Below, one piece after another: positions 17,495-25,607 of a stretch of DNA of 64,000 nt. Each line of letters begins with the position of its first letter. Positions within the stretch are counted from its first letter, which is position 1. Source of the DNA: Mycolicibacterium flavescens (GTDB taxonomy: Bacteria > Actinomycetota > Actinomycetes > Mycobacteriales > Mycobacteriaceae). The stretch is from contig LR134353.1 in NCBI GenBank assembly GCA_900637135.1, positions 558,001 to 622,000 of the forward strand, given 5' to 3'. Made by a program: the position numbers and the translations under genes. The notes below the pieces were generated by a model. It was not told the DNA's origin and ran no database searches. It saw nothing but the letters and a program-made list of their open reading frames with translations.

Positions 17495-18698
17495 CGGCGT
17501 GGCCGAGGGTCGATTCCACCTCAATCGGCGTCGTCTTCTCGCGGGCAGCGCCGTCGCGGTGGCGGCGGGGGCGACGCTGAGCCACAGCGGCATTGCACAA
17601 TTCGCTGTCCCTGCCGACGCCGTCGACCGGGCCGTCGAACCGTTTCACGGGCGGCATCAGGCCGGTGTCGCGACGTCCCCGCAGGCGCATGCGTTGTTCG
17701 TCGCACTCGACCTCGAACCGCATCCTCATCGCGGCCCGCGGGAGACGTTGGCAGCCGTGCTGAGACTGTGGACGTCGGACGCCGAACGATTGACTCAAGG
17801 CACTCCCGCGCTGGCCGACACCGAACCCGAACTGGCGCAACGGCCGGCCAGGCTCACCGTCACCGTCGGTGTCGGACCGGGACTGTTCGACCGGATCGGG
17901 CTCGGGAATCGGCGCCCGCGAGCGGTCGCCGATCCACCGGCCTTAGCCACCGACCGCCTCGAACCGAGGTGGTGCGGCGGTGATCTCCTGCTGCAGATCT
18001 GTGCCGACGACCCGATCACCGTCGCGCACACCAGCCGGGTGCTGCTGAAGAACGTGCGCGCCATGACCCGGCAGCGATGGCGGCAGACGGGATTCCGGCA
18101 AGCAGCGGGCTCGGGTGCGCACAGCATGCGAAATCTGATGGGTCAGATCGACGGCACCGCCAACATCGTCGACCAGGCAGGTTTCGATCGGCACGTGTGG
18201 GACGACGGTGACGACCAGCCGTGGTTCGCCGGGGGTACGACGCTGGTGTTACGCCGCATCCGCGCAGAGATGGATACTTGGGACGAGCTCGACCGAACCA
18301 GCAAGGAACTCAGCGTCGGTCGTCGCCTCGACAGCGGCGCGCCGTTGACCGGGAGCCGGGAGGACGACGTTCCGGACTTCGACGCGGACGAAGAGGGTAT
18401 ACCGGTGATACCGCCGAACGCGCACATCGCACTGGCCCGACCGCACAGCGACAACGAACGATTTCTTCGCAGACCCTACAACTACGACGACGCGCCGGCC
18501 GCCGGGCGTCTCACCGACAGTGGGCTCATTTTCGCTGCGTACCAACGTGACCCGGACGAACAGTTCACCCCGGTGCAGCGGCGGCTCGCTGCGGCCGATG
18601 CGCTGAACAAGTGGATCACCACCATCGGGTCGGCGACGTTCGCGATCCTGCCGGGAGTCGAGTCGGGCGGTTACCTGGGCCAGACGCTGTTGTCCTAG
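17481..18698 (+). CDS. Tat-exported DyP-type haem peroxidase
   Basis: 405 residues from ATG 17481. A twin-arginine signal (NRRRLLAGS, then an Ala-rich hydrophobic stretch) predicts export folded with haem. The DyP signature GQIDGTAN (GxxDG, catalytic Asp) lies near residue 225, the proximal His is in ALARPHSDN, and a conserved Arg follows in ERFLRR. DyP peroxidases oxidise dyes, phenolics or, in EfeB-type systems, handle haem/iron with hydrogen peroxide. Co-translation with a copper chaperone and a PepSY membrane protein resembles copper-trafficking/DyP clusters seen in other actinobacteria. The last 14 codons or so of alternative starts (GTG 17500) would not affect the signal. Confidence 0.92.
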   Translation: MTMGDGVAEGRFHLNRRRLLAGSAVAVAAGATLSHSGIAQFAVPADAVDRAVEPFHGRHQAGVATSPQAHALFVALDLEPHPHRGPRETLAAVLRLWTSDAERLTQGTPALADTEPELAQRPARLTVTVGVGPGLFDRIGLGNRRPRAVADPPALATDRLEPRWCGGDLLLQICADDPITVAHTSRVLLKNVRAMTRQRWRQTGFRQAAGSGAHSMRNLMGQIDGTANIVDQAGFDRHVWDDGDDQPWFAGGTTLVLRRIRAEMDTWDELDRTSKELSVGRRLDSGAPLTGSREDDVPDFDADEEGIPVIPPNAHIALARPHSDNERFLRRPYNYDDAPAAGRLTDSGLIFAAYQRDPDEQFTPVQRRLAAADALNKWITTIGSATFAILPGVESGGYLGQTLLS

Positions 18699-18861
18699 GC
18701 GTCGGATCAGGATTTCGACGCGAGCAACGCCGCACAGGACAGCGCCGATTGCCATGTGCTGGAGGCAGGCAGGTCCCTGACCGAGTGGCTGGCCCGGTGG
18801 TAGGGGTAGGCTGGTCGCGCAGCTGGTTTGCGGGCGAACCGATCTCGGAATCGAGGGAGGG

Positions 18862-19060
18862 CCGTCGGCATCGAGTGCCGCACGCCGATTCGGGTGCGGT
18901 GCGAGAGGGAACTCCGGTGAGAATCCGGGACTGTCCCGCAGCGGTATGCAGGAACGACCGCCGTCAACGGCACTGGCCCCACGGGCTGGGAAGCGACGGC
19001 CATTAGGTGCACGACCATGTGCGAGCCTGCGAGTCCGAAGACCTGCCAGATGTACCGGGC
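18862..19060 (+). ncRNA. Cobalamin riboswitch controlling metE
   Basis: The core GGTGAGAATCCGGGACTGTC followed by CCGCAGCGGTA (about 18916-18946) is the conserved cobalamin-aptamer centre. CACTG...GGCTGGGAAGC (about 18970-18994) matches the second conserved block. A B12 box, GAGTCCGAAGACCTGCCAGA (19031-19050), closes it. A P1-like pairing is seen between CGGCATC at 18866-18872 and GATG..CCG at 19049-19057, and a hairpin GCCGCAC/GTGCGGT lies between. In mycobacteria such an aptamer shuts off the B12-independent methionine synthase when cobalamin is present. The exact 5' end is approximate. A TANNNT element at 18807-18812 could be the -10 box. Confidence 0.92.
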
Positions 19061-19187
19061 GCGCCGCGTCCGGTGGTTCATCGCCCCGTGGAATGGGCTG
19101 TGGCCGAAGCGGGTTGCGTATGACGTGTCCGCGCTCGGCACGACACCTCCGGCGATGAACATCCGCCGTACCGATGAGGACGTCGTC

Positions 19188-21455
19188 ATGACCGCAACAC
19201 CGTTCTACGCCACCATCCTCGGTTCCCCGCGCATCGGCCCGAACCGTGAACTCAAACGAGCCGTCGAGAAGTACTGGGCGGGGACCGTCGGACGCGACGA
19301 ACTCGAGTCCGTGGCCGCCGAACTGCGCCGCGACACCTGGGAGGCGCTCGTGGCCGAGGGGCTGGATTCCGTTCCGGTGAACACGTTCTCCTACTACGAT
19401 CAGATGCTCGACACCGCAGCCATGGTGGGCGCGTTGCCCCCGCGGGTCGCGGACGTGTCCGATGAAATGGACCGCTATTTCGCCGCCGCGCGCGGCAACG
19501 ACGAGATCGCCCCGCTGGAGATGACGAAGTGGTTCGACACCAACTACCACTACATCGTGCCCGAACTCGGTCCGGATACGCATTTCGCGCTGAACCCGAC
19601 CAAGATCCTCGGTGAACTCGAAGATGCTCGCGCCCAAAGTATTCCGGCTCGTCCCGTGGTCATCGGACCGATCACGTTCCTCGCCCTGAGCAAGGCGGTG
19701 GACGGAGCCGACGCGCCGATCGACCGGCTCGCCGAATTGACCGTGGTGTACGGGGAGCTGCTGGCACTTCTCGCCGGGCAGGGCGTCGAGTGGGTGCAGA
19801 TCGACGAACCCGTTCTGGTCACCGACTTCGTCGACACCGCAGCCGAACTCGCCGAGCGCACCTACGCGCAGCTCGGGCGGCTGACCGAGCGGCCGGCGAT
19901 CTTGGTGGCCACCTACTTCGGAAAGCTCACCGATGCCTTGCCCGCGCTCGCGCGAACGCCGGTCGAAGCGATCGGTGTCGACCTCGTCGCGGGCGGCGTG
20001 CCCGCGGTCGCCGCTGTGCCCGAACTGACCGACAAACTCCTCGTGGCCGGTGTCGTCGACGGCCGCAACATTTGGCGTACCGACCTGGAATCGGCTCTCG
20101 GCACCCTGACAACACTGCGGGGGTCGGCGCAGCACGTCGCGGTTTCGACGTCGTGCTCGACGCTGCACGTTCCGTACACGCTCGATGCGGAGCCCTCTAT
20201 CGACGGCGCCTTGCGGAGCTGGTTGGCGTTCGGCTTCGAGAAGGTGACCGAGGTCGTGGCGCTCGCCCGCGGCTTGATGGACGGACGCGAGGCGATCGAC
20301 GGTGAGATCGCGGCGTCCAACGCGGCCATCGCGTCGCGGCGCGCCGATCCCCGGTTGAACAACGACGATGTGCGAGCGCGGATCTCGGCCATCACCGCGT
20401 CCGGCGCCGAACGCGGTCCCGCCGGCCGGCGCCGCGCGGCGCAGCAGGCGCGGCTGAACCTGCCCGTCCTGCCGACGACGACCATCGGGTCGTACCCGCA
20501 GACATCGGCGATCCGGGTGGCCCGAGCGGACCTGCGCGCGGGCAGGATCGACGCCGCCGAGTACAGGCGCCGGATGCAGGCCGAAATCGCCGGCGTCATC
20601 GGGCTGCAGGAGGAGATCGGTCTGGACGTGCTGGTGCACGGCGAGCCCGAGCGCAACGACATGGTGCAGTACTTCGCCGAGCAGCTCGACGGATTCTTCG
20701 CCACACAGAACGGCTGGGTGCAGTCCTACGGCAGCCGGTGCGTTCGCCCGCCGATCCTGTACGGCGACGTCAGCCGACCCGACCCGATGACGGTCGAATG
20801 GATCACATATGCGCAGTCACTGACCGACAAGCCGGTCAAGGGCATGCTGACCGGACCCGTGACGATCCTGGCGTGGTCGTTCGTGCGCGACGACCAGCCG
20901 TTGGCGCAGACGGCGGCCCAAGTGGCGCTGGCGATTCGCGAGGAGACCATCGATCTGCAGTCGGCGGGTATCGCGATCATCCAGGTCGACGAGCCCGCGC
21001 TTCGCGAGCTGCTGCCCCTGCGCTCCAAGGACAAGGATGCCTATCTGCGCTGGGCGGTCGACGCATTCCGGTTGTCGACATCGGGTGTCGATGACTCGAC
21101 ACAGATCCACACGCACCTGTGCTACTCGGAGTTCGGCGAGGTGATCGGCGCAATCGCCGATCTCGATGCCGATGTGACGTCCATCGAGGCGGCGCGTTCG
21201 CACATGGAGGTGCTCGGCGACCTCAACGCGGCCGGGTTCGCCAACAGCGTCGGCCCCGGCGTGTACGACATCCACTCGCCGCGGGTACCCGCGGTCGGCG
21301 AGATGGCTTCCGCGCTGCGAGAAGCGTTGAACTCCGTTCCCGCCGAGCGTCTTTGGGTGAACCCGGACTGCGGTCTGAAGACGCGCAGGACCGACGAGGT
21401 GACCGCCTCGTTGCGCAACCTGGTCGCCGCGGCGAACGAGGTTCGTCCTCACTGA
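19188..21455 (+). CDS. metE: Cobalamin-independent methionine synthase MetE
   Basis: 755 residues from ATG 19188, with a GAGGA ribosome site; an in-frame ATG at 19155 lacks one. MetE transfers the methyl group of 5-methyltetrahydrofolate (polyglutamate) to homocysteine in the cytoplasm. Two duplicated TIM barrels are evident. The zinc site is formed by HTHLCYSEF (His and Cys), a Glu and the C-terminal NPDCGLKTR Cys. Other family blocks are [23 protein letters not shown] and [10 protein letters not shown]. Expression is almost certainly controlled by the upstream cobalamin riboswitch; the 130-nt stretch between aptamer and start is the presumed expression platform. Confidence 0.97.
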   Translation: MTATPFYATILGSPRIGPNRELKRAVEKYWAGTVGRDELESVAAELRRDTWEALVAEGLDSVPVNTFSYYDQMLDTAAMVGALPPRVADVSDEMDRYFAAARGNDEIAPLEMTKWFDTNYHYIVPELGPDTHFALNPTKILGELEDARAQSIPARPVVIGPITFLALSKAVDGADAPIDRLAELTVVYGELLALLAGQGVEWVQIDEPVLVTDFVDTAAELAERTYAQLGRLTERPAILVATYFGKLTDALPALARTPVEAIGVDLVAGGVPAVAAVPELTDKLLVAGVVDGRNIWRTDLESALGTLTTLRGSAQHVAVSTSCSTLHVPYTLDAEPSIDGALRSWLAFGFEKVTEVVALARGLMDGREAIDGEIAASNAAIASRRADPRLNNDDVRARISAITASGAERGPAGRRRAAQQARLNLPVLPTTTIGSYPQTSAIRVARADLRAGRIDAAEYRRRMQAEIAGVIGLQEEIGLDVLVHGEPERNDMVQYFAEQLDGFFATQNGWVQSYGSRCVRPPILYGDVSRPDPMTVEWITYAQSLTDKPVKGMLTGPVTILAWSFVRDDQPLAQTAAQVALAIREETIDLQSAGIAIIQVDEPALRELLPLRSKDKDAYLRWAVDAFRLSTSGVDDSTQIHTHLCYSEFGEVIGAIADLDADVTSIEAARSHMEVLGDLNAAGFANSVGPGVYDIHSPRVPAVGEMASALREALNSVPAERLWVNPDCGLKTRRTDEVTASLRNLVAAANEVRPH

Positions 21456-21495
21456 TCACCGGGCGACTGCACGCGCAGCCGACGACTCCGTGTGG

Positions 21496-21912
21496 TTAGA
21501 AGGGGCTGCTGTTCTGCTGCCAGCGCGCCTCTTCGGGGCGCGGGCCGAAGCGGCGAATGTAGTCCTCGTGCATCCGCGCGTCCTTCTTGCGCTTGATCTC
21601 GTCGACCAGGTTCTGGTCCAGGCCGTGTTGAGTCAGACGGTGCCGACGCCAGATCTTGTTCAGCGCGAGTGCCATGAGGATCGCCCAGATGTAGATCGGC
21701 GCAGTCATTTCCAGGTGTACGTACAGCGACGCCGGGAGCAGCCAGAACGGGGCGAGCACGAACAGAGGCGGAATCGCCATCCGAATCATGTGGCGGCGCA
21801 GCGCGCCAGGACCGGCCAGGTCGCGCGCCACCCACTCGCGCATCGAGTCCGGAAGCCGGCGTCCATACGAATAGGTGATGTATTGAACGATGTTGGGGCG
21901 GGCGGCAGCCAC
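21496..21912 (-). CDS. DUF5313-like small membrane protein
   Basis: 138 residues. GTG 21912 is chosen because a perfect GGAGG sits 6 bp upstream. The N-terminus is AARPNIVQYITYSYGRRLPDSM, then two hydrophobic segments (MAIPPLFVLAPFWLLPASLYV and PIYIWAILMALALNKIW) and a charged tail ending WQQNSSPF. This layout matches a family of unknown function common in mycobacteria (DUF5313, recognised by eye). It is 17 bp downstream of the MarR gene on the same strand, so probably in one operon with it. Function unknown. Confidence 0.75.
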   Translation of the reverse strand: MAAARPNIVQYITYSYGRRLPDSMREWVARDLAGPGALRRHMIRMAIPPLFVLAPFWLLPASLYVHLEMTAPIYIWAILMALALNKIWRRHRLTQHGLDQNLVDEIKRKKDARMHEDYIRRFGPRPEEARWQQNSSPF

Positions 21913-21929
21913 GAATCCTCCTTGAGTAG

Positions 21930-22430
21930 TCAGTTGTCGAGTGCGCCCGCGGCGAGGGCGGCGGTGTTCACACGGTTCAACACGTTGCGAAGCGTTTCGA
22001 GTTCGTCCAGGTCCACACCCAGGCGCTCGACGACGGCAGGCGGTATCTCCAGCGCGCGGCGCCGTAACCGCACACCTTCCTCGGTGAGCCGCACGTCCGT
22101 GGCCCGCTCGTCGACGGCGCTGCGTGCCCTGGTGATGAAGCCGAGCGACTCGAGGCGTTTCAGCATCGGGGACAGTGTCGCCGAGTCGAGTTGCAAAGCG
22201 CTCGCGATGTCCTTGACCGACAGCGGTTTTGTGGGCGGCTCTGCGGCCTCTGAGGTCTTGTAGTGGTCCCACAGCGCCAGCATGACGAGGTACTGAGGGT
22301 GGGTGAGGCCGAGCGGCTCGAGCAGGGGGCGGTATATCGCCAGCACGGCCCGGTTCGTGACCGCCAGCGCGAAGCAGACTTGCTGCTCGAGTGCGAGCGG
22401 GTCGACCCGGGCCGGAGTTGACGTGGACAC
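21930..22430 (-). CDS. MarR-family regulator, OhrR-like
   Basis: 166 residues, GTG start. The winged helix shows LSVKDIASALQLDSATLSPMLKRLE (recognition region) and the wing ARSAVDERATDVRLT. The N-terminus has QVCFALAVTNRAVLAIYRPLLEPLGLTHPQYLVMLALWD, which resembles OhrR organic-hydroperoxide sensors, including the reactive Cys at about position 19. OhrR normally represses ohr; no ohr is seen nearby, and the only downstream gene is the DUF5313-like protein. It may sense peroxides or hypochlorite through that Cys. Confidence 0.88.
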   Translation of the reverse strand: MSTSTPARVDPLALEQQVCFALAVTNRAVLAIYRPLLEPLGLTHPQYLVMLALWDHYKTSEAAEPPTKPLSVKDIASALQLDSATLSPMLKRLESLGFITRARSAVDERATDVRLTEEGVRLRRRALEIPPAVVERLGVDLDELETLRNVLNRVNTAALAAGALDN

Positions 22431-22452
22431 AACTCCATCGTGGCCAAATAGT

Positions 22453-22462
22453 TAGGGTCCTA
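22453..22462. promoter_or_regulatory. Candidate MarR operator
   Basis: TAGGGTCCTA, a TAGG-N2-CCTA palindrome, lies about 23 bp upstream of the marR start and 60 bp from the divergent 51-residue gene. Imperfect extension on both sides (AGT..GCA) gives a site of about 16 bp, the size bound by MarR dimers. Position is the main support; no second copy was found. Confidence 0.3.
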
Positions 22463-22521
22463 GCAATGTACTTCTGGTCACACGGGGTTTTGTCCGGGGG
22501 CGGGCGGTCGATCCTTGTCGG

Positions 22522-22677
22522 ATGTCAACGCCGAATGACCCGCCCGCTACTCCGATGGACGCCACCAAGGCGACCGAGGAACAACGTGCACTGCAGGATG
22601 ACCTGGACCACCGCGACGACGATCCGGAGGCCCCCGGTGGGCATCAGGACCGCCACGACGTCGCCGACGAGACCTGA
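22522..22677 (+). CDS. 51-residue acidic, Asp/His-rich small protein
   Basis: ATG 22522 opens a 51-codon frame ending one base before the convergent rsbP-like stop. The product is hydrophilic and disordered-looking: MSTPNDPPATPMDATKATEE, then a stretch of D, H and R (QDDLDHRDDDPEAP) and the end DRHDVADET. It has no Cys or membrane segment. Many mycobacteria have small acidic proteins of this kind, but I cannot name the family. Its location beside a stress-signalling block is noted, without an assigned role. Confidence 0.55.
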   Translation: MSTPNDPPATPMDATKATEEQRALQDDLDHRDDDPEAPGGHQDRHDVADET

Positions 22678-23838
22678 CTAGGCGTTCGCCGGCACCCCCA
22701 GCGCGAGTACCGCGGCGTCGTCCTTGACTCCGGGCCCGAAGCTGGTGAGCAGTTCCTTCAACGCGTTGACGATGGTGTCGGCGGTGGCGGGTGCGCGGGC
22801 GTCGACGAAGGCGAGCAGGGCACCCTCGTCGTCGTAGCGCTGATGGCCGATTCCGGTGCTCGCCTCGGTCAGACCGTCGGTGTAGAGCACCAAGGTGTCC
22901 CCGGGCACCAAGTGAAATCTGTGAGCGACGAACCGCGCGTCATCGGTGATCCCGGCGGCATGGCCACCGACGGTGTCGGCGTAATAGGCCGATCCGTCGG
23001 CGCTGAGAAGCAGCGGCGGGGGATGACCGCCGCTGGCTAGGGATACGTCGAAACCGTCGCCGCGCATGGTGAGGCTGCCGTCGATCACCGTGCACAGTCG
23101 ATTGCCGCCGATCTCGACGTCCTGCATCAGCACCGAATTGAGTACGTGAAGCGCCTTCACCGGATCGTGGTCGGCGACCGCGGCCGAGCGAAGCACGTAC
23201 CGTGCCAGACCGGCGACCACCGCGGCGTCGACGCCCTTTCCGGCTACATCGCCGAGGAAGAAACCCCACGTGGAGCGTGACAGCGGGAACAGATCATAGA
23301 AGTCGCCGCCGACGTCGTCGTCCGACGCGGTGTGGTAGTACGCGGCGGCGTCCAGTCCCGGCGGCGGTGCGAGAAGCGGCGGAAGCAGTGAGCGGCGCAA
23401 GGTTTCGGCGAACGCCTGCACCCGGCTGCGCTCGGTCTCGGCGCGCTCGCGCTGCGCCAGCAGCTCCTGCTCGTACGATCGCCGATCCTTGGCGTCGACC
23501 GCGCTGACGCGCAACAGTTCTGGATGTCCTTCGGCGTCGTAGGCCATGTTGGCGGTGAGGAATATCGGTAGCCGCGTGCCGTCGGCGGTCAGGAAATCCA
23601 GCGTCACGCCATCGAGCTTTCCGCTCATCCGCAGGATCGCCCGGAAATGGGTGTCGTAGTGCAAGCGTCCGCCGACGGTCAACAGGTCTGTGATCAGCTT
23701 GCCGTGCAGGTGTTTTCGCTCATAGCCGAGCCAGTTGGCCAGGGTGGCGTTGGCTCGGATGATGCGGCCGTCGGGATGGGCGATCGCGTTTCCGGTGGGC
23801 GCGTTCTCCCAGTGGTCGTCGAGATCCAGCCCGGTCAT
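22678..23838 (-). CDS. rsbP: RsbP-like PAS-PP2C phosphatase
   Basis: 386 residues from ATG 23838. An N-terminal PAS domain (about 10-115: NAPTGNAIAHPDGRIIRANA, LHYDTHFRAIL) is followed by a coiled-coil-like linker (QELLAQRERAETERSRVQAF) and a SpoIIE/PP2C domain with DVGGDFYD, GDVAGKGVDA, LYTDGLTEA and KDDAAVLAL; these Asp residues bind the catalytic metals. This is the architecture of B. subtilis RsbP, which dephosphorylates the anti-anti-sigma factor RsbV under energy stress. The start overlaps the stop of the RsbQ-like gene by 4 bp (ATGA), so the two are translationally coupled. No RsbV/RsbW genes are in the window. Confidence 0.9.
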   Translation of the reverse strand: MTGLDLDDHWENAPTGNAIAHPDGRIIRANATLANWLGYERKHLHGKLITDLLTVGGRLHYDTHFRAILRMSGKLDGVTLDFLTADGTRLPIFLTANMAYDAEGHPELLRVSAVDAKDRRSYEQELLAQRERAETERSRVQAFAETLRRSLLPPLLAPPPGLDAAAYYHTASDDDVGGDFYDLFPLSRSTWGFFLGDVAGKGVDAAVVAGLARYVLRSAAVADHDPVKALHVLNSVLMQDVEIGGNRLCTVIDGSLTMRGDGFDVSLASGGHPPPLLLSADGSAYYADTVGGHAAGITDDARFVAHRFHLVPGDTLVLYTDGLTEASTGIGHQRYDDEGALLAFVDARAPATADTIVNALKELLTSFGPGVKDDAAVLALGVPANA

Positions 23839-24635
23839 GTCGGTTGGGCGAACTCGGCGATCGCTTGAGCCGTGGCGTCCGGATCGCTGACGTGGGGGCA
23901 ATGGCCGGTCGCACCGAGTGTGACCAGCCGGCTACCGGAAATGTGTTGGTGTACATAGGCTCCCACGGATGCCGGTGCGATCGCGTCCTCGGAACACTCC
24001 AGGATCAGCGTGGGTACCGACACCCGCGGCAGGTCGGCGCGGTTGTCGGACAAGAACGTCGCGCGGGCGAACACCCGCGCGCAGTCGGGATTGGTTCGGC
24101 AGAACGACGCCTCGAGTTCCTCGGCGAGCTCCGGCCGGTCGGAATTACCCATGATCACCGGGGCCATGGCATGCGACCAGCCAAGGTAATTCAGTTCCAG
24201 GGACTCCAGAAGTTCGTCGATGTCAGCCCTGGAGAATCCGCCGCGGTAGCCGTCGTCGTCGATGTAGCGAGGCGACGGCGTGACCATGACGAGCTTGGCG
24301 ATCCGGTCGGGCTCGGTGATGACCGCGAGGACACCGATGATCGCCGCCACCGAGTGGCCGACGAACACCACGTCGCGCAGATCAAGGTCGCGCAGAATCT
24401 CGACGACGTCGTCGGCGTAGCCGTCCAGCGACGAGTACTTGGTGTCGTCCCACGCCTTGGGGTCCGAGGCCCCGGAGCCGACGTGGTCCATCAACACAAT
24501 GCGAAATTCAGACTGCAGCCGGTCGACGATGAGCCGCCACAGGTTCTGGTCACACCCGAAACCGTGGGCTAGGAACAGCGTCGGACCGCTCTGGTTTCCA
24601 ACGATCTTGATGTTGTTCCGGGTCCAAACGTCCAT
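23835..24635 (-). CDS. rsbQ: RsbQ-like alpha/beta hydrolase (partner of the PAS phosphatase)
   Basis: 266 residues (B. subtilis RsbQ 269) from ATG 24635. Characteristic RsbQ blocks are aligned by eye: AHGFGCDQNLW, DHVGSGASD, FVGHSVAA (nucleophile Ser), LILECSEDAIAP (Asp) and TGHCPHVSDPD (His). RsbQ is a hydrolase-fold activator that is thought to bind or process a hydrophobic ligand and to switch on RsbP through its PAS domain. The gene is the first of a two-gene operon with the phosphatase and is divergent from the sigma-factor gene across 149 bp. This is better called RsbQ than a generic hydrolase because of the paired phosphatase. No clear Shine-Dalgarno sequence precedes it. Confidence 0.9.
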   Translation of the reverse strand: MDVWTRNNIKIVGNQSGPTLFLAHGFGCDQNLWRLIVDRLQSEFRIVLMDHVGSGASDPKAWDDTKYSSLDGYADDVVEILRDLDLRDVVFVGHSVAAIIGVLAVITEPDRIAKLVMVTPSPRYIDDDGYRGGFSRADIDELLESLELNYLGWSHAMAPVIMGNSDRPELAEELEASFCRTNPDCARVFARATFLSDNRADLPRVSVPTLILECSEDAIAPASVGAYVHQHISGSRLVTLGATGHCPHVSDPDATAQAIAEFAQPT

Positions 24636-24694
24636 GACCAGCAGCTTAAAAGCCACCGCCCATTGACTGTGCCTCCCGCCCGGGCTGTCAGGGC

Positions 24695-24720
24695 GTTTCG
24701 GCTGGTCATTACGGGGGTAT
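24695..24720 (+). promoter_or_regulatory. SigF-type promoter upstream of the sigma-factor gene
   Basis: GTTT (24695-24698), a 16-nt spacer and GGGTAT (24715-24720) match the mycobacterial SigF consensus GGTTT-N15-17-GGGTA except for the first G. It lies about 65 bp upstream of the GTG of the SigF-family gene, an ideal place for autoregulation by that sigma factor or by the canonical SigF. Confidence 0.65.
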
Positions 24721-24784
24721 ACGTGCTCGATCAGGTTCAGATCCGCGAGCCCGCATTGAAATTCTTCGAGGGACGGACGTACCC

Positions 24785-25570
24785 GTGGCTGGACCAAATT
24801 CCGATTATTCCGATGTGACGGATATGTTCCGTCACCTCAATACACTGGATGAGGGGTCGGGTGCCTACCACCGGCAACGCGATTTGATCTGTGAGCGTTG
24901 CCTGCCGCTGGCCGATCACATCGCACGTCGTTATCGCAATCGCGGTGAGTCGCACGAAGATCTTGTGCAGGCAGCGCGTGTCGGGCTGGTCAATGCGCTC
25001 AATCGATTCGACGTCGACAACGGAGCAGAATTCCTGTCGTTCGCCGTACCGACGATGATGGGCGAGGTTCGTCGGCACTTCCGGGACCACGCGTGGGCGG
25101 TGAAGGTCCCGCGCACGGTCAAAGACCTCCAGATGCGGGTGAACAAGGCCACCGCGAAGCTGGCGCAGGGCCTGGGGCGCGCACCGACCGCGAGCGAAAT
25201 CGCCGAGGATCTCGGCGTCGATCGCGAACAGGTGGTGCAAGCGGTGATCGCCGGGTCGAACTATTCGACGCTGTCGACCGACATACCGGCGATGCGCGAT
25301 GACGATTCGGCCTCCATAGGGGACAGTTTCGGCGGTGACGACGCCGGCTTCGACAAGGTACTCGACGTCGAGACCGTGCGGCCGTTGATCGCCGCCCTAC
25401 CGACCCGCGAACGCGACGTGCTGACGCTGCGCTTCTTCGAGGACATGACGCAGAGTCAGATCGCGGCGCAGGTCGGTTGTTCGCAAATGCATGTGTCGCG
25501 CCTGCTGGCAAAGGCGTTGGAGACGTTGAGAAGTCAGGTCAAAGAATCTTTCCTCGCCGCTGCGAGCTGA
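24785..25570 (+). CDS. SigF/SigB-family alternative sigma factor
   Basis: 261 residues, GTG start. Region 2 shows CLPLADHIARRYRNRGESHEDLVQAARVGLVNAL and FLSFAVPTMMGEVRRHFRDHAW. Region 3 is the RLGRAPTASEIAEDLGV-like segment. Region 4 has LPTRERDVLTLRFFEDMTQSQIAAQVGCSQMHVSRLL. It closely resembles mycobacterial SigF but is a distinct paralogue, with no adjacent usfX/rsbW anti-sigma gene. It is divergent from rsbQ-rsbP, which suggests it is the output of that phosphatase branch, through an RsbV/RsbW pair encoded elsewhere. Sample 60-base lines inside the gene count 58-60% GC, below the roughly 70% of neighbours. Confidence 0.9.
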   Translation: MAGPNSDYSDVTDMFRHLNTLDEGSGAYHRQRDLICERCLPLADHIARRYRNRGESHEDLVQAARVGLVNALNRFDVDNGAEFLSFAVPTMMGEVRRHFRDHAWAVKVPRTVKDLQMRVNKATAKLAQGLGRAPTASEIAEDLGVDREQVVQAVIAGSNYSTLSTDIPAMRDDDSASIGDSFGGDDAGFDKVLDVETVRPLIAALPTRERDVLTLRFFEDMTQSQIAAQVGCSQMHVSRLLAKALETLRSQVKESFLAAAS

Positions 25571-25607
25571 GTCTCTAATGCCGATCGCGGAACGGCGGCA
25601 GCGGAAG

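Noticed and set aside
18249..20639. 796-residue minus-strand open frame opposite the DyP gene, riboswitch and metE
   Set aside because: Shadow of GC-rich coding sequence; crosses the riboswitch and has no domain.
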